Source: an uncultured Clostridium sp. (GTDB lineage: Bacteria; Bacillota; Clostridia; Clostridiales; Clostridiaceae). From it: a stretch of DNA of 64,000 bases. Of the stretch, positions 14,628-25,042 are shown piece by piece. The stretch lies in NCBI RefSeq assembly GCF_934754925.1, contig NZ_CAKVJA010000001.1, forward strand, positions 186,001 to 250,000. The letters run 5' to 3'. Both the position numbers and the translations under genes were made by a program. The number at the start of each line of letters is the position of its first letter. Within the stretch, counting starts at the first letter, position 1. Under the pieces are notes generated by a model that had not been told where the DNA came from, ran no database searches, and was given only the letters and a program-made list of their open reading frames with translations.

Positions 14628-16985
14628 CTATTTTAATTCTACAATGGTTACACCATCTCCACCTTCGCCATATACACCTAGTCTATATGATTTTACATGT
14701 GGATGTCTTTTTAACATGTCATTAATAGCTTTTCTTAATATTCCTGTTCCTTTTCCGTGAACTATAGTAACTTCACCTAAGTTTCCTAAGTATGCCTCAT
14801 CTAAATATTTATCTGTTCTATAGCAAGCTTCTTCAGAATCCATTCCTCTTAAGTCTATTCTGCTATCAACAGACTTCATGTTTAATTTAACTTCTCTTTT
14901 TCTTTTTTCTTTTTTCTTTGGTTCATCAGGAACTTTTCTTAAATCCTTTAGCTTAACGCTAATTTTCATTATTCCTGCTTCTACCTGTACATCACCTTTA
15001 TTATCAGGGTTTGATACAATTATTACTCTTTGATTTAATGATGGTAGGAATGCTTCCATACCAAGAGTAACTTTAGTAATAGCTTCACCAGTATTTTCTC
15101 TAGATTTAATCATAGCTGCTTCTTTTTCTTCAAGGCTGGCTTTAAGTTTTCTTCTTTCTTCTTCAAGTCTATTTCTACCACCTTCAGCTATTCCCATTTT
15201 TTCAAGTTCTCTCATTGCTTTTACTATTTCATCAGCTTCATCTTTTGCATCAGAAATAATTTGTTTAGCTTCTTGACGAGCTTCATTATAAACCTTATCT
15301 CTAATTATATCTAGTTTTTTTAGCTTCTCATCATATTTCTTTTTTAGAGCTTCTGCTTCATCTTTAATTCTTTTAGCTTCTCTTGCATCACGATTGGCTA
15401 ATATGCTTTTTTCCTGAAGATCTCTAATTAAATCCTCAAATTGAAGGTTTTCTTCGGACATAAAATCTTTAGCCTTTAATATAACATCATTACTTAATCC
15501 AAGTCTTTTCGATATTTCAAAAGCGTTAGATTTACCAGGAACACCTATTAATAATCTATATGTAGGTTTCAAGGTTTCTACATCAAATTCAACAGAGGCA
15601 TTTTCAACACCTACTGTTCTTAAAGCGTATCCCTTTAATTCACTATAGTGTGTTGTAGCTATAATTCTACATCCTCGTTTATTTAAAGTTTCAATGATTG
15701 CCACTGCTAATGCAGCACCTTCAGTTGGATCAGTACCTGAACCTAGCTCATCAAATAGTATCAAAGAATCAAAAGAAGCAGACTCTAAAATTGTTACTAT
15801 ATTAGTCATATGTGATGAAAAAGTTGATAATGATTGTTCTATACTTTGTTCATCACCTATATCTGCAAAAATATTCTTAAAGAATCCAATTGAAGATCCA
15901 TCCTTTGCTGGTATTAATAATCCGCTTAAGGCCATTAAATGTAATAAACCAACAGTTTTTAGTGTTACAGTTTTACCACCTGTATTAGGTCCTGTAATCA
16001 TAAGGGTAGTAAATTCCTCACCTAAATATATATCAGAAGGAACAACTACTTTAGGATCAATTAAAGGATGTTTTCCACCTAAAATATCAAAACTCCTATC
16101 ATTTCTAACAGCTGGCTTTATTGCATTTAATGAAGAAGCATATTTACCTTTAGCAAATATAAAATCTAATTCTCTTAAAATATTAGAATTACTTCTTAAA
16201 GCATCAATATTATCATGAACTTTTGCAGAAAGATCACTTAATATTCTTTCTATTTCAGCCTTTTCTTTAAGCATTAATTCCTTGATTTCATTATTTAAAT
16301 TAACTAAACTAATTGGTTCAATAAAAAGTGTTGCTCCCGTAGAACTTTGATCATGTACAAGACCTGGTACTGCACCTTTATATTCTGATTTAACAGGAAC
16401 TACGTATCTATCTCCTCTCATTGTATAAAGAGAATCCTGTAAATACTTCGAATTAGCTCTAACTATAGAATTAATTTTTTCTCTAACAGATGAATTTTTT
16501 TCTTTTAGACTTCTTCTTATGTTATATAAAGTTCCACTTGCTTTATCACTTATTTCATCTTCAGAAATAATAGCAGAATTAATTTCATTTTCAAGGTTTT
16601 TTAGTGGCACTAAAATATAAGCTAAGTCTTCAAGATGTTTATATCCTATTTCTTCTTCTTTCCTTGAAACATACTCTTTAAACCTTCTAGAACATCTAAG
16701 CATTGATCCAATTTTTATTAACTGACCAGGATTTAATGTGCCTCCTTTTCCAGCTCTCTCAAGTTCTTCTTTTGTTTCATGTAAGCCTTCAAATGGTGGA
16801 GTTCCTTTTTTTATTAATATATCTAAAGCTTCATTAGTCTCTTCTAGTTTATTTTCAACTTCATAAATTGAATTATATGGAGAAAGAGCATCTATCAACT
16901 CCTTTCCACCACTAGTTACAGCATAATTTCTAAGTTTATTTTTTACTTTGTTAAATTCTAAAATTCGTAAAGTTCTTTCCTTCAT
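14628..16985 (-). CDS. mutS2: MutS2 (Smr-domain ATPase, ribosome rescue / anti-recombination)
   Basis: MutS-family ATPase of 785 aa, the usual MutS2 length. It lacks the mismatch-recognition domain of MutS and has the core helical region, Walker A GPNTGGKTVTLK near residue 332, Walker B LILFDELGSGTDPTEGAA, a long coiled coil (about 520-640, rich in E and K), a KOW-like segment and a C-terminal Smr domain with DLRGMDSEEA and the HGKGTGILR loop. B. subtilis MutS2 acts on collided ribosomes; other homologues limit recombination. The stop is followed by the 14554-14598 stem. Confidence 0.95.
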   Translation of the reverse strand: MKERTLRILEFNKVKNKLRNYAVTSGGKELIDALSPYNSIYEVENKLEETNEALDILIKKGTPPFEGLHETKEELERAGKGGTLNPGQLIKIGSMLRCSRRFKEYVSRKEEEIGYKHLEDLAYILVPLKNLENEINSAIISEDEISDKASGTLYNIRRSLKEKNSSVREKINSIVRANSKYLQDSLYTMRGDRYVVPVKSEYKGAVPGLVHDQSSTGATLFIEPISLVNLNNEIKELMLKEKAEIERILSDLSAKVHDNIDALRSNSNILRELDFIFAKGKYASSLNAIKPAVRNDRSFDILGGKHPLIDPKVVVPSDIYLGEEFTTLMITGPNTGGKTVTLKTVGLLHLMALSGLLIPAKDGSSIGFFKNIFADIGDEQSIEQSLSTFSSHMTNIVTILESASFDSLILFDELGSGTDPTEGAALAVAIIETLNKRGCRIIATTHYSELKGYALRTVGVENASVEFDVETLKPTYRLLIGVPGKSNAFEISKRLGLSNDVILKAKDFMSEENLQFEDLIRDLQEKSILANRDAREAKRIKDEAEALKKKYDEKLKKLDIIRDKVYNEARQEAKQIISDAKDEADEIVKAMRELEKMGIAEGGRNRLEEERRKLKASLEEKEAAMIKSRENTGEAITKVTLGMEAFLPSLNQRVIIVSNPDNKGDVQVEAGIMKISVKLKDLRKVPDEPKKKEKRKREVKLNMKSVDSRIDLRGMDSEEACYRTDKYLDEAYLGNLGEVTIVHGKGTGILRKAINDMLKRHPHVKSYRLGVYGEGGDGVTIVELK

Positions 16986-17005
16986 AAATTTCTCCTATAT
17001 AAACG

Positions 17006-17341
17006 CTATTTTTTTATATCTTTTGATAATTTTTGATTATTAAGAATTAATAGTATTGTTACTACAATATTTATAATTAAAATTAACATATTAATTGTAC
17101 TTTCATAATAATGAGTTTTTCCAATAAAAGAAGAAATTAAAATTAACATTGCACAAACGACAATAGCAAGTAAAATAATACTTGTTTTCCAATTACCTTT
17201 TATTTTAGCTGTTACTTCAACTTTTTCATTATAAGATAAATTTTTAAACCAATTTGTTTTAATTATAGATGATGATTTTCTCATTTGAATAACTCCAAAT
17301 AAAAATACAGAAATTAACAACACTACATTTAGTATTCTCAT
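17006..17341 (-). CDS. Small membrane protein, about three helices
   Basis: Not recognised. Protein of 111 aa with hydrophobic segments at about residues 1-18 (LNVVLLISVFLFGVIQM), 54-73 (SIILLAIVVCAMLILISSFI) and 82-103. A soluble loop after helix one reads SYNEKVEVTAKIKGNWK. Its start is 10 bp after the U32 peptidase gene and it ends 20 bp before mutS2, so it is very likely cotranscribed with both. No function can be assigned. Confidence 0.65.
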   Translation of the reverse strand: MRILNVVLLISVFLFGVIQMRKSSSIIKTNWFKNLSYNEKVEVTAKIKGNWKTSIILLAIVVCAMLILISSFIGKTHYYESTINMLILIINIVVTILLILNNQKLSKDIKK

Positions 17342-17351
17342 AGCGCCCCTC

Positions 17352-19712
17352 CTATTCTATTCCTCTTCTAAATTGCCCCTTTGTATAATTATTTTTATCA
17401 TAAGCTTCATTATTTTTATACATATTAATTACTTTTTTAACTTCGTCATAACTTTCATCTCTAAAATCAAATCTAAATGTTTTAATTCCAATTTCCTTTA
17501 ATGTACTAATTTCATCAAATAAATTTAGTGGTACTGGATTTAAAATATAACTTCTGCAGAATAAATCAGTCATTACTCTATTTTTTTCATTTACTCTATC
17601 TATAAGAGTGAATTTATCTCTAGTACAAATTGCATTACATTCTACATTAGTTTTTCTACCTCCAAAAGTACTTCCTATAGGACAATATTCACTAATCATA
17701 AGCTCAGGTTTACCATAAATAACATAAGCATTATTACCTTTATTTTTACGAGTTATTTCTTTAATTTCAGATTTGTTTAATTCCATACTTAATGTAGGAA
17801 TTGCAATTTCTTTTTGATAAAATTCTAAACTTTGAGAATTCATTATATTAAGTTTATAATCACCAATTATAGTAAGTGAATCTTTATATACATTAATTAA
17901 TCCTATATTAGAGGTTATTAGCCCTTTTATATAAGGTTTAGCTTTATCTATAAATTTACACACCTTATCAAATTCACCTTTTATTATAGAAGATGTTTTA
18001 ATATATAAATTTACATCATCATTTACCTTTTCAAATATATCTATTAAATCTGATATTCTAAGAGCACCTGATTCTCTACTAAAGATGTCAATGGCTATAT
18101 GTTTTATATTACAATCTAATAATGCATTAAGTTGATCCTTTGTAATGCAACTATATATTTCAGCAATATTCATATTATTATTTATTGAGTTAGATAGTTT
18201 TTTATCTTCTTTTTTTGATCGTTTTCTTCTAGACTCTTTACAAATACTTTTTGCAATACCTTCTAAAGCATCTCTTCTTAAATTATTTAAATCAGCAATA
18301 CGTAAGAATCCATCTTCAAAGTCAGTAAATTCAATAAAATCTAACTTAAATGGAATATCACCAGATTTTTTTAATGCTTCTTCAATTCTTTCTCTATCTA
18401 AAGGTCTTTTTTCTGCCTTTTGTACAATTTCACCAATAAAGATATATTCTTTATTATTATGTATTATGCTTAATTCTATTGGAGAATTAACCACAAATTT
18501 AACTCTTGCATTTAAAGAAATCTTCTTGCTATAAGGCTTAATATAGTCTTCTAATTCATCAAAAAGTTGTTTATTTAAACTCTTAAATAGTTCATCACCT
18601 TTTTTATAATCTATAGGGAAAAGTTTAACACTATCACCTCTTTTAGCATTTGAAACTTCTTTATCATTTAATAAAATTTTACTTACTGAAAAGCCTTTAT
18701 CCCTATATCTAACTCCATCCCCTAAAGATAAACTTTCCTTAAGTTTAATTTCACCAGATTTTTCAACTACACCTAGTGGAACTCCAGTATTTTTAGGTGA
18801 ATTGAAACTCATCATATCGCGACCGGTATTTCCTTTTAAATATGCGTTGGTAAATCCACTTCTATTAAAGAGTTGAAGTAATTGTACTTTACCTTCTTTT
18901 TCATTATATTTTTTCTTAAATAGCACTTTATCTACAGCTTTTCTATAATTGTCAACTACTCCAGCTACATATTCAGGTCTTTTCATTCTTCCCTCTATTT
19001 TTAAAGAATGAGTTCCACTTTCAACTATATCTTTAACATCATCTATAGTACACATATCTTTTGGACTTAATAAATGACCTTTTTGTTCACCTGATTTCTC
19101 ACCTTTTAATATATATTCCATTCTACATGGTTGAGCACATCTTCCTCTGTTACCACTTCTTCCACCTATTATTGAACTCATTAAACATTGTCCAGAATAA
19201 CTAACACAAATTGCTCCATGAACAAACATTTCAGTCTCTATCATTAAATCTTTTGAAATGTATTTAATTTCATCAATTGTCATTTCTCTAGAGAGTACAA
19301 CTCTATGAAATCCCTTTTCCTTAAAATATATAGCAGCTTCTCCATTATGAATTGTCATTTGTGTAGAAGCATGAAGTTCAAAATCAGGATAATCTTCTTT
19401 AATTCGTTTAAAAAGACCTAAGTCTTGGATTATTAAGGCATCTGCACCTATTTCATATAAATATCCAACATATCTAACTGCCTCTTCAACTTCATTTTCT
19501 TTTAGTATTGTATTTATGGTTACATAAATCTTAACACCATAACTATGTGCGTAATCAATAGCTTTTTGCATATTTTCATTATCAAAATTAGATGCATAAG
19601 CTCTAGCAGAAAATTTGTTTCCACCAAGATAAACAGCATCAGCGCCTTTATTTATAGCAGCATATAAACTTTCCATGCTTCCAGCAGGTGCTAAAACCTC
19701 TATTTTATTCAT
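17352..19712 (-). CDS. U32 family peptidase / RlhA-type tRNA or rRNA hydroxylation protein
   Basis: Protein of 786 aa with an N-terminal U32 TIM barrel starting IEVLAPAGSMESLYAAINKG and the signature VHGAICVSYSGQCLMSSIIG followed by the CAQPC cysteine motif near residues 165-200. The C-terminal half is the DUF3656 and second-barrel extension found in the long YhbU/RlhA class. Members of this family (RlhA, TrhP) are linked to prephenate-dependent RNA hydroxylation; others were called collagenases. GGAGAG precedes the ATG. It is first in a run with a small membrane protein and mutS2, downstream of zapA, a common Firmicute neighbour. Confidence 0.85.
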   Translation of the reverse strand: MNKIEVLAPAGSMESLYAAINKGADAVYLGGNKFSARAYASNFDNENMQKAIDYAHSYGVKIYVTINTILKENEVEEAVRYVGYLYEIGADALIIQDLGLFKRIKEDYPDFELHASTQMTIHNGEAAIYFKEKGFHRVVLSREMTIDEIKYISKDLMIETEMFVHGAICVSYSGQCLMSSIIGGRSGNRGRCAQPCRMEYILKGEKSGEQKGHLLSPKDMCTIDDVKDIVESGTHSLKIEGRMKRPEYVAGVVDNYRKAVDKVLFKKKYNEKEGKVQLLQLFNRSGFTNAYLKGNTGRDMMSFNSPKNTGVPLGVVEKSGEIKLKESLSLGDGVRYRDKGFSVSKILLNDKEVSNAKRGDSVKLFPIDYKKGDELFKSLNKQLFDELEDYIKPYSKKISLNARVKFVVNSPIELSIIHNNKEYIFIGEIVQKAEKRPLDRERIEEALKKSGDIPFKLDFIEFTDFEDGFLRIADLNNLRRDALEGIAKSICKESRRKRSKKEDKKLSNSINNNMNIAEIYSCITKDQLNALLDCNIKHIAIDIFSRESGALRISDLIDIFEKVNDDVNLYIKTSSIIKGEFDKVCKFIDKAKPYIKGLITSNIGLINVYKDSLTIIGDYKLNIMNSQSLEFYQKEIAIPTLSMELNKSEIKEITRKNKGNNAYVIYGKPELMISEYCPIGSTFGGRKTNVECNAICTRDKFTLIDRVNEKNRVMTDLFCRSYILNPVPLNLFDEISTLKEIGIKTFRFDFRDESYDEVKKVINMYKNNEAYDKNNYTKGQFRRGIE

Positions 19713-19840
19713 AATAATCTCTCCTAAATTTAAAAAAATTAATGTAATCTTTTGTTTGAAATTTATAATATTGACTAATTAATTTAGCATAACTACTTAT
19801 TGTTATAACATAATTGTTATTGTTTTTCTATACTAATTAA

Positions 19841-19870
19841 AATAAGTCTGCTCATTGATGAACAGACTTA
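19841..19870 (-). terminator. Terminator overlapping the zapA stop codon
   Basis: AATAAGTCTG (19841-19850) pairs with CAGACTTA (19863-19870). The TAA stop of zapA (19868-19870) forms part of the stem, and TTTT follows on the minus strand. Confidence 0.7.
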
Positions 19871-20878
19871 TCTTAATAGTGGATTTTTATCTCTTTTTTC
19901 TAATGCTAGATTAAATTGAGTATCAATAAGTTTTTTCTCTAAATCTAAAACTTTGTACTTATAGTTTTGTAATTGGAAGTTAATATCCTTATTACGCAAT
20001 CTATAAGTTTCCTTTTTCTTTAATGCATCTTGTAACTCTATTTCTAATGAGTTAATCTTTTTCTCCATAGTATTTTTTTCTTCTAAAGTTTGTTTTTCAT
20101 TTAATAGTTTAAATTCTTCTAATTCAGCTTCTTTAAATTTCAATTTTTCTATTAACTTACATTCAGTTTCCTTCAATTCAGAGTTTTCAATAGAATAGTT
20201 ATTAGCTTGAACTTGATATGTTGATACTTTTTCCTTAAGGTCATCATTTTCATCACTTAATATAAGATTAATTTTTTGTGTTTTTTCTAATTTTGTAATG
20301 GCTTCTTCAAATTCAGAAATTGATACTCTATTATTTATTTCATCAGTACAACTTTTAACCTTATCTTCAAGTTTTTGATTTGTACTTTGCAAGTCTAATA
20401 ATTCTTTGTTTAACTCTGAAATTTGAGTTTCATTATTATTGTTTATTTCAGTTAATGTTTTTACTTTCTCTGTTAACTCTTCACTTAATAATTTATAGCT
20501 TTCTAACTCTTTTAACTTTGATTCCATATCAAAGATAACAGACTTTAGAGACTCAACTTCCGAGGCCCTTGCTTTTGCAGTTTCGTCTATTTCAACTTTA
20601 AGTTCTCTTAATCTTTCTTTTAATGTTAAATGACGTTCTTCAAGAGAATTTTTTTTCTTAGTAATATTTCCAATTTCTAAATCACATTTAAAAAGTTCAT
20701 CAGCAATATTAACAGCAGTAAGAACTGCAGCAGAACTTGTACTTAATTTTTTATTGCTTCCTGAAATTTCTCTTATTTTAGTATCTACATAAGCGGCAAC
20801 TTCAGACAAATATCTTTCATCTTCTTTTCCTCTCAAATTATATTCAATACCATTTATTACAACCGTTACCGTATTCAT
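19868..20878 (-). CDS. zapA: ZapA-domain protein with long coiled coil
   Basis: The first 95 residues are a ZapA domain (VVINGIEYNLRGKEDERYLSEVA, then STSSAAVLTAVNIADELFK). ZapA binds and bundles FtsZ at the division septum. The rest, about residues 96-320, is an almost unbroken coiled coil rich in Glu, Lys and Leu heptads (LEERHLTLKERLREL, LQDALKKKETYRLRNKD). Typical ZapA proteins are about 85-140 aa, so at 336 aa this one has a large added rod. GAGAGGTG precedes the ATG. Divergent from the radical SAM gene at 21005. Confidence 0.85.
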   Translation of the reverse strand: MNTVTVVINGIEYNLRGKEDERYLSEVAAYVDTKIREISGSNKKLSTSSAAVLTAVNIADELFKCDLEIGNITKKKNSLEERHLTLKERLRELKVEIDETAKARASEVESLKSVIFDMESKLKELESYKLLSEELTEKVKTLTEINNNNETQISELNKELLDLQSTNQKLEDKVKSCTDEINNRVSISEFEEAITKLEKTQKINLILSDENDDLKEKVSTYQVQANNYSIENSELKETECKLIEKLKFKEAELEEFKLLNEKQTLEEKNTMEKKINSLEIELQDALKKKETYRLRNKDINFQLQNYKYKVLDLEKKLIDTQFNLALEKRDKNPLLR

Positions 20879-20955
20879 TATATTACACCTCTCGAATTTT
20901 CATTATGCCATAATTATACCACATTTGACCTAAAATAACTATATGTTACCTTAAA

Positions 20956-20984
20956 TTGATTAATGTAATATATACTGATATACT
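20956..20984 (+). promoter_or_regulatory. Promoter of the radical SAM gene
   Basis: TTGATT (20956-20961), a 17-bp spacer and TATACT (20979-20984). The predicted start lies about 15 bp before the GAGGTG ribosome site. Confidence 0.55.
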
Positions 20985-21004
20985 AAATTTTATGAGGTGT
21001 TTTT

Positions 21005-21910
21005 ATGGATTATATAAAATTATTAGAAAATTGTACTTTATGTATGAGAAAGTGTAATGTAAACAGAAATAAAGGAATTAAAGGTGTATGCAATAGTAAT
21101 AATAGTATAAAAATAGCAAGAGCTGCCCTGCATTTTTGGGAAGAACCTTGTGTTTCAGGAAAAAATGGCTCAGGAACAGTATTCTTTTCTAATTGCAATT
21201 TAAAATGTGTTTTTTGCCAAAACTATAAAATATCAAGTGAAGGTTTTGGTACAGAAATAACACTAGAAAGATTAGCAGAAATATTTTTAGAACTACAAGA
21301 TAAAGGAGCAAATAATATAAATTTAGTTACGCCAACTCACTTTGTACCCCAAATTATAGAAGCATTAAAAATAGCAAAGAATAACGGACTAAATTTACCT
21401 ATAATATATAATACTAATTCTATAGATACATTAGATACAATAAAAGCTTTAGATGGATATATAGATGTTTACTTACCTGACTTTAAGTATTTTGAAGATA
21501 AATATGCTTTAAAATATTCAAAAATAAAAGGATATTCAAAGAATGCATTAGAAATAATAGATGAAATGATAAGACAAGTAGGTAATCCAAAGTTTAATGA
21601 AGATGGAATCATTATGAAAGGGGTTATTATAAGACATTTATTATTGCCTGGATTATTATTTGATTCCAAAAAGATTATTGATGCTATTTATAAAAAATTT
21701 GGAGACAATGTATATATATCATTAATGAATCAATATACTCCAATGTACAATGCAAAAATGTATCCTGAAATTAATAAAAGTATTAATGAAAAAACCTATG
21801 ATTCTATTGTTAATTATGCTCTTTCAATAGGAGTAAGAAATGGATTTATTCAAGAATCTGGAACAGATTCAGAAGAATTTGTACCAAATTTCAACAATGA
21901 AGGTGTGTAA
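21005..21910 (+). CDS. Radical SAM protein, PflX / COG1313 type
   Basis: Protein of 301 aa resembling pyruvate formate-lyase activating enzymes. The N-terminal Cys-rich lead (CTLCMRKCNVNR and GVC) precedes the [4Fe-4S] site CNLKCVFC near residue 65, with the C-x3-C-x2-C spacing of radical SAM enzymes. A glycine-rich strand follows (NLVTPTHFVPQIIEAL). COG1313 members are uncharacterised; a glycyl-radical activating role is family-based inference and no target enzyme lies nearby. GAGGTG precedes the ATG and a TTGATT/TATACT promoter is visible. Confidence 0.85.
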   Translation: MDYIKLLENCTLCMRKCNVNRNKGIKGVCNSNNSIKIARAALHFWEEPCVSGKNGSGTVFFSNCNLKCVFCQNYKISSEGFGTEITLERLAEIFLELQDKGANNINLVTPTHFVPQIIEALKIAKNNGLNLPIIYNTNSIDTLDTIKALDGYIDVYLPDFKYFEDKYALKYSKIKGYSKNALEIIDEMIRQVGNPKFNEDGIIMKGVIIRHLLLPGLLFDSKKIIDAIYKKFGDNVYISLMNQYTPMYNAKMYPEINKSINEKTYDSIVNYALSIGVRNGFIQESGTDSEEFVPNFNNEGV

Positions 21911-21914
21911 GATA

Positions 21915-21945
21915 AAAAGGATAGTTTATATTAAACTATCCCCAT
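21915..21945. terminator. Bidirectional terminator between convergent genes
   Basis: GGATAGTTTA (21919-21928) pairs with TAAACTATCC (21932-21941). The loop overlaps the stop codon of the minus-strand gene at 21931. Confidence 0.65.
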
Positions 21946-22458
21946 TTTACTAATAACACCATCTATTATCTGCTTTCTTTTTTGAGTTAAATATTCACTA
22001 TAAAAAGCTTCTTGTTCTTCTAAACTCAACTCATTTAAAACTTCACCATTAATGCTACTTAGTACTAACTTATTAATATCAAGTCTATAAGTTTTTTTGA
22101 TTCTATTAGTAATTTCATTATATTCTTCTAATGATCTGCTTTTTTTATATTTTCTAATCAGCGAGTCTAAAGATGTATCATATTTTTTAATTTTATAAAC
22201 TATTGAATTTAGAGTAGTTAATTTATTTTTTAGGAAATAAATTTCATAAGCTTGTTTACATTTAATTAATTCATTAATAGTATATTCAATATTGTTTATA
22301 TTAAATTTAACAACTCCATCATTAAAAGCTTTTTCTATAATATAGTTTAAAATTTCGTTATTATCTTCTAATAGTAGAGCAGATTTTCCACCAACTATTT
22401 CTAAACCTTTTTTTAATTGATTAATTTTTTCATTTAATCCTCTATCCTTTATTTCCAT
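21931..22458 (-). CDS. Hypothetical helical protein, 175 aa
   Basis: Not recognised. Soluble, charged and predicted mostly helical, with basic stretches (YKIKKYDTSLDSLIRKYKKSR) and a glutamate-rich C-terminal helix (NELSLEEQEAFYSEYLTQKR). No Cys or His clusters. GGAGGGAAATAC precedes the ATG. It converges on the radical SAM gene and is divergent from the gene at 22690. Confidence 0.6.
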   Translation of the reverse strand: MEIKDRGLNEKINQLKKGLEIVGGKSALLLEDNNEILNYIIEKAFNDGVVKFNINNIEYTINELIKCKQAYEIYFLKNKLTTLNSIVYKIKKYDTSLDSLIRKYKKSRSLEEYNEITNRIKKTYRLDINKLVLSSINGEVLNELSLEEQEAFYSEYLTQKRKQIIDGVISKMGIV

Positions 22459-22689
22459 GTATTTCCCTCCAATATTATTAATAAAAGTTTTTTCTTTAGA
22501 TTAAAATAGCATATTAAATTTCTTTAGCACTGTTGATTATACAGGATTTAATATATACTTGTAAAATATATTTATAAAATTAATAGAACTTCTTACTAAA
22601 AATTGATGTTAAATTTATGTAATGTTACTATTTAATTTTTGTAAATTATAGTTTATAATTTTAAAAAAAGGGGTAGGGAGGATTTTATC

Positions 22690-22992
22690 ATGATTTTAAG
22701 ATGTATAGATAATAACTTATGTTCAAGCTTAACATTAAATAAGGAGTATTATGTAATTGAGGAAAATTCAGATTACTATGTAGTAATTGATGATTTACAA
22801 AATGAAACAACTTGTAGAAAATCAAGATTTGTTGTAGTTGAGGATAATGATTTATCAAAAAAATGTAAAGCTACTATTAATGAACTTTCATTTCAATTAG
22901 AAAATGAGTTTAAAGATATTAAAAACTTTTCAATTAGAAAAAATTCAAAAGGTGAAATCAAGGAAATTATTGTGAAATTTAAATACGTATAG
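22690..22992 (+). CDS. Small beta-rich hypothetical protein, 100 aa
   Basis: Not assigned to a named family. The first half looks like a small SH3-like beta barrel (LTLNKEYYVIEENSDYYVVI, then SRFVVVED), and the second half a helix and strand (ATINELSFQLENEF). A strong GGGAGGATTTTATC lead precedes the ATG, and TTGTAAATTATAG with TATAAT lies upstream. Similar short proteins starting M-x-x-RCIDN are seen in clostridia without a known role (recollection, not checked). Confidence 0.6.
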   Translation: MILRCIDNNLCSSLTLNKEYYVIEENSDYYVVIDDLQNETTCRKSRFVVVEDNDLSKKCKATINELSFQLENEFKDIKNFSIRKNSKGEIKEIIVKFKYV

Positions 22993-23040
22993 CTTATACT
23001 TTTTTTATATTAAGAATTTTATAACTTAATATAAGATATA

Positions 23041-23080
23041 AAAGCCCTCATTTAATATAATAAATTAAATGAGGGATTTT
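23041..23080. terminator. Bidirectional terminator before the htpG stop
   Basis: CCCTCATTTAAT (23045-23056) pairs perfectly with ATTAAATGAGGG (23064-23075), between the stops at 22992 and 23092. Confidence 0.8.
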
Positions 23081-23091
23081 ATATTAACAAA

Positions 23092-24972
23092 TTATTTCAT
23101 TAATTTACAGATGTCGTTTGTGAATTCAACAGGATCTGATATTGATAATCCTTCTATTAACAATGCTTGATTGTATAAAAGATTAGTATATAAATTAAAT
23201 TTATCTTTATCATTTTCATATGCATCCTTTAAAGCATTGAATACTTCATGATGAACATTAATTTCTAATACCTTTTGAGCCTTTATAGCTTGATTATTTG
23301 GCATTGAATTTAATACCTTTTCCATTTCAATAGATAAATCTCCTTCGTTTGATAAGCAAACAGGATGATTTTTTAATTTATTCGAAACTTTAACAGCACT
23401 TATTTTATCGCTTAGAATCTCTTTCATAGCATCAAATAATGATTTATTTTCTTCATTATTCTCTTCTGTTTTATTTTCTTCATCATTACTTTCTATACCT
23501 AAATCACTACTAGATACAGATTTAAATTCTTTTTCTTTATATTTCATTAACATTTTTATAGCAAACTCATCAATATCATCTGTAAAGTATAGAATTTCAT
23601 ATCCTTTATCTAGTAAAAGTTCAGTTTGTGGCATTTTTTCAATTCTATCAATAGATTCACCAACAGCATAGTAAATATATTTTTGTTCTTCGCTCATTCT
23701 TGTAATATATTCATCTAATGTAACCATCTTCTTTTCCTTTGATGAATAGAACATTAATAAATCTTGAAGTACTTCTTTTTCAGCTCCAAAATTATCATAT
23801 ACACCAAATTTTAAAGTTCTTCCAAATGCTTTATAGAATTTTTCATAATTTTCTCTTTCATTTCTAAGCATTTTTTCAAGTTCACTTTTGATTTTATTTT
23901 TAATATTTTTAGCAATGAATCTTAATTGTCTATCATGTTGAAGAATTTCTCTAGATATATTTAATGATAAATCTTCTGAATCAACAATTCCTTTAACAAA
24001 TCCAAAATAGTCAGGAAGAAGGTCGGAGCATTTATTCATTATCATAACTCCATTAGAATATAACTCTAATCCCTTTTCATAATCTTTTGTATAGAAATCA
24101 TAAGGCATATTTTCAGGAATATATAATATTGCATTATAGCTTACAGTTCCATCAACACTTAAATGAATATGTTTTAAAGGAGTATCAAATCCATAATGTT
24201 TTTCTTTATAAAAATTATTGTAATCTTCTTGAGTTAATTCATTTTTATTTTTTCTCCAAATTGGGACCATACTATTAACTACTTTTTCTTCTATGTAGTC
24301 TTCATACTCATTTTCAGTTCCTTCTTTAAGTTTTCTTTCAGTAAGATCCATTTTGATTGGATATCTAATAAAATCTGAATATTTCTTTATTAAAGATTGA
24401 ATTTTATATTCATTTAAATATTCATCAAAATTCTCATCCTCAGTATTAGCCTTTACATGTAATATAATATCTGTACCAACTGTATCCTTAGTATAAGGTT
24501 CTATTGTATATCCTTCAACACCAGTAGATTCCCATTTATATGCTTCATCACTTCCAAAGGCTTTAGTGATTACAGTAACTTTATCAGCTACTAAAAATGA
24601 TGAATAGAAACCAACACCAAATTGACCTATTATATCACAACCATCTTTAATTTCATTTTCTTTTTTGAATTGAAGAGAACCACTTTTAGCAATAACACCT
24701 AAGTTGTCATCTAATTCACTCTTGTTCATACCAATTCCAGTATCAGAAATTTTTATAGTTCTATTTTCTTTATCTATAGAAACCTTAATAAAGAAATCTT
24801 CTTTGTTGAAACTTATATTATCATCACTTAAAGATTTATAATAAATTTTATCAATTGCATCACTAGCATTAGATATAAGCTCTCTTAGAAATATTTCTCT
24901 ATGTGTGTAAATTGAATTAATCATTAAATCTAAAAGTCTTTTAGATTCAGCTTTAAATTGTTTTGTTTCCAT
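23092..24972 (-). CDS. htpG: Hsp90 chaperone HtpG
   Basis: ATP-dependent chaperone of 626 aa, the normal bacterial length. The GHKL ATPase motifs are present: [24 protein letters not shown] and [11 protein letters not shown]. The middle domain has the catalytic Arg segment [12 protein letters not shown], and the C-terminal dimerisation domain is complete, ending [13 protein letters not shown]. An AAGGAGAG site precedes the ATG. A perfect CIRCE operator lies just upstream, so HrcA repression with heat-shock induction is inferred. Monocistronic. Confidence 0.96.
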   Translation of the reverse strand: METKQFKAESKRLLDLMINSIYTHREIFLRELISNASDAIDKIYYKSLSDDNISFNKEDFFIKVSIDKENRTIKISDTGIGMNKSELDDNLGVIAKSGSLQFKKENEIKDGCDIIGQFGVGFYSSFLVADKVTVITKAFGSDEAYKWESTGVEGYTIEPYTKDTVGTDIILHVKANTEDENFDEYLNEYKIQSLIKKYSDFIRYPIKMDLTERKLKEGTENEYEDYIEEKVVNSMVPIWRKNKNELTQEDYNNFYKEKHYGFDTPLKHIHLSVDGTVSYNAILYIPENMPYDFYTKDYEKGLELYSNGVMIMNKCSDLLPDYFGFVKGIVDSEDLSLNISREILQHDRQLRFIAKNIKNKIKSELEKMLRNERENYEKFYKAFGRTLKFGVYDNFGAEKEVLQDLLMFYSSKEKKMVTLDEYITRMSEEQKYIYYAVGESIDRIEKMPQTELLLDKGYEILYFTDDIDEFAIKMLMKYKEKEFKSVSSSDLGIESNDEENKTEENNEENKSLFDAMKEILSDKISAVKVSNKLKNHPVCLSNEGDLSIEMEKVLNSMPNNQAIKAQKVLEINVHHEVFNALKDAYENDKDKFNLYTNLLYNQALLIEGLSISDPVEFTNDICKLMK

Positions 24973-25005
24973 AAAACTCTCTCCTTTTAAGTTAACATAT
25001 TACTG

Positions 25006-25032
25006 TTAGCACTCTATAGCGGTGAGTGCTAA
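25006..25032. promoter_or_regulatory. CIRCE operator (HrcA site)
   Basis: TTAGCACTC (25006-25014), nine bases and GAGTGCTAA (25024-25032) match the CIRCE consensus exactly. It lies in the htpG leader just after the predicted transcription start. Confidence 0.95.
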
Positions 25033-25042
25033 CTATATATTT

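Noticed and set aside
15694..16218. Open frame of 174 codons on the plus strand inside mutS2
   Set aside because: It is antisense to the MutS2 ATPase domain, which is intact and well conserved. It lacks a ribosome site and has biased composition typical of an antisense shadow.
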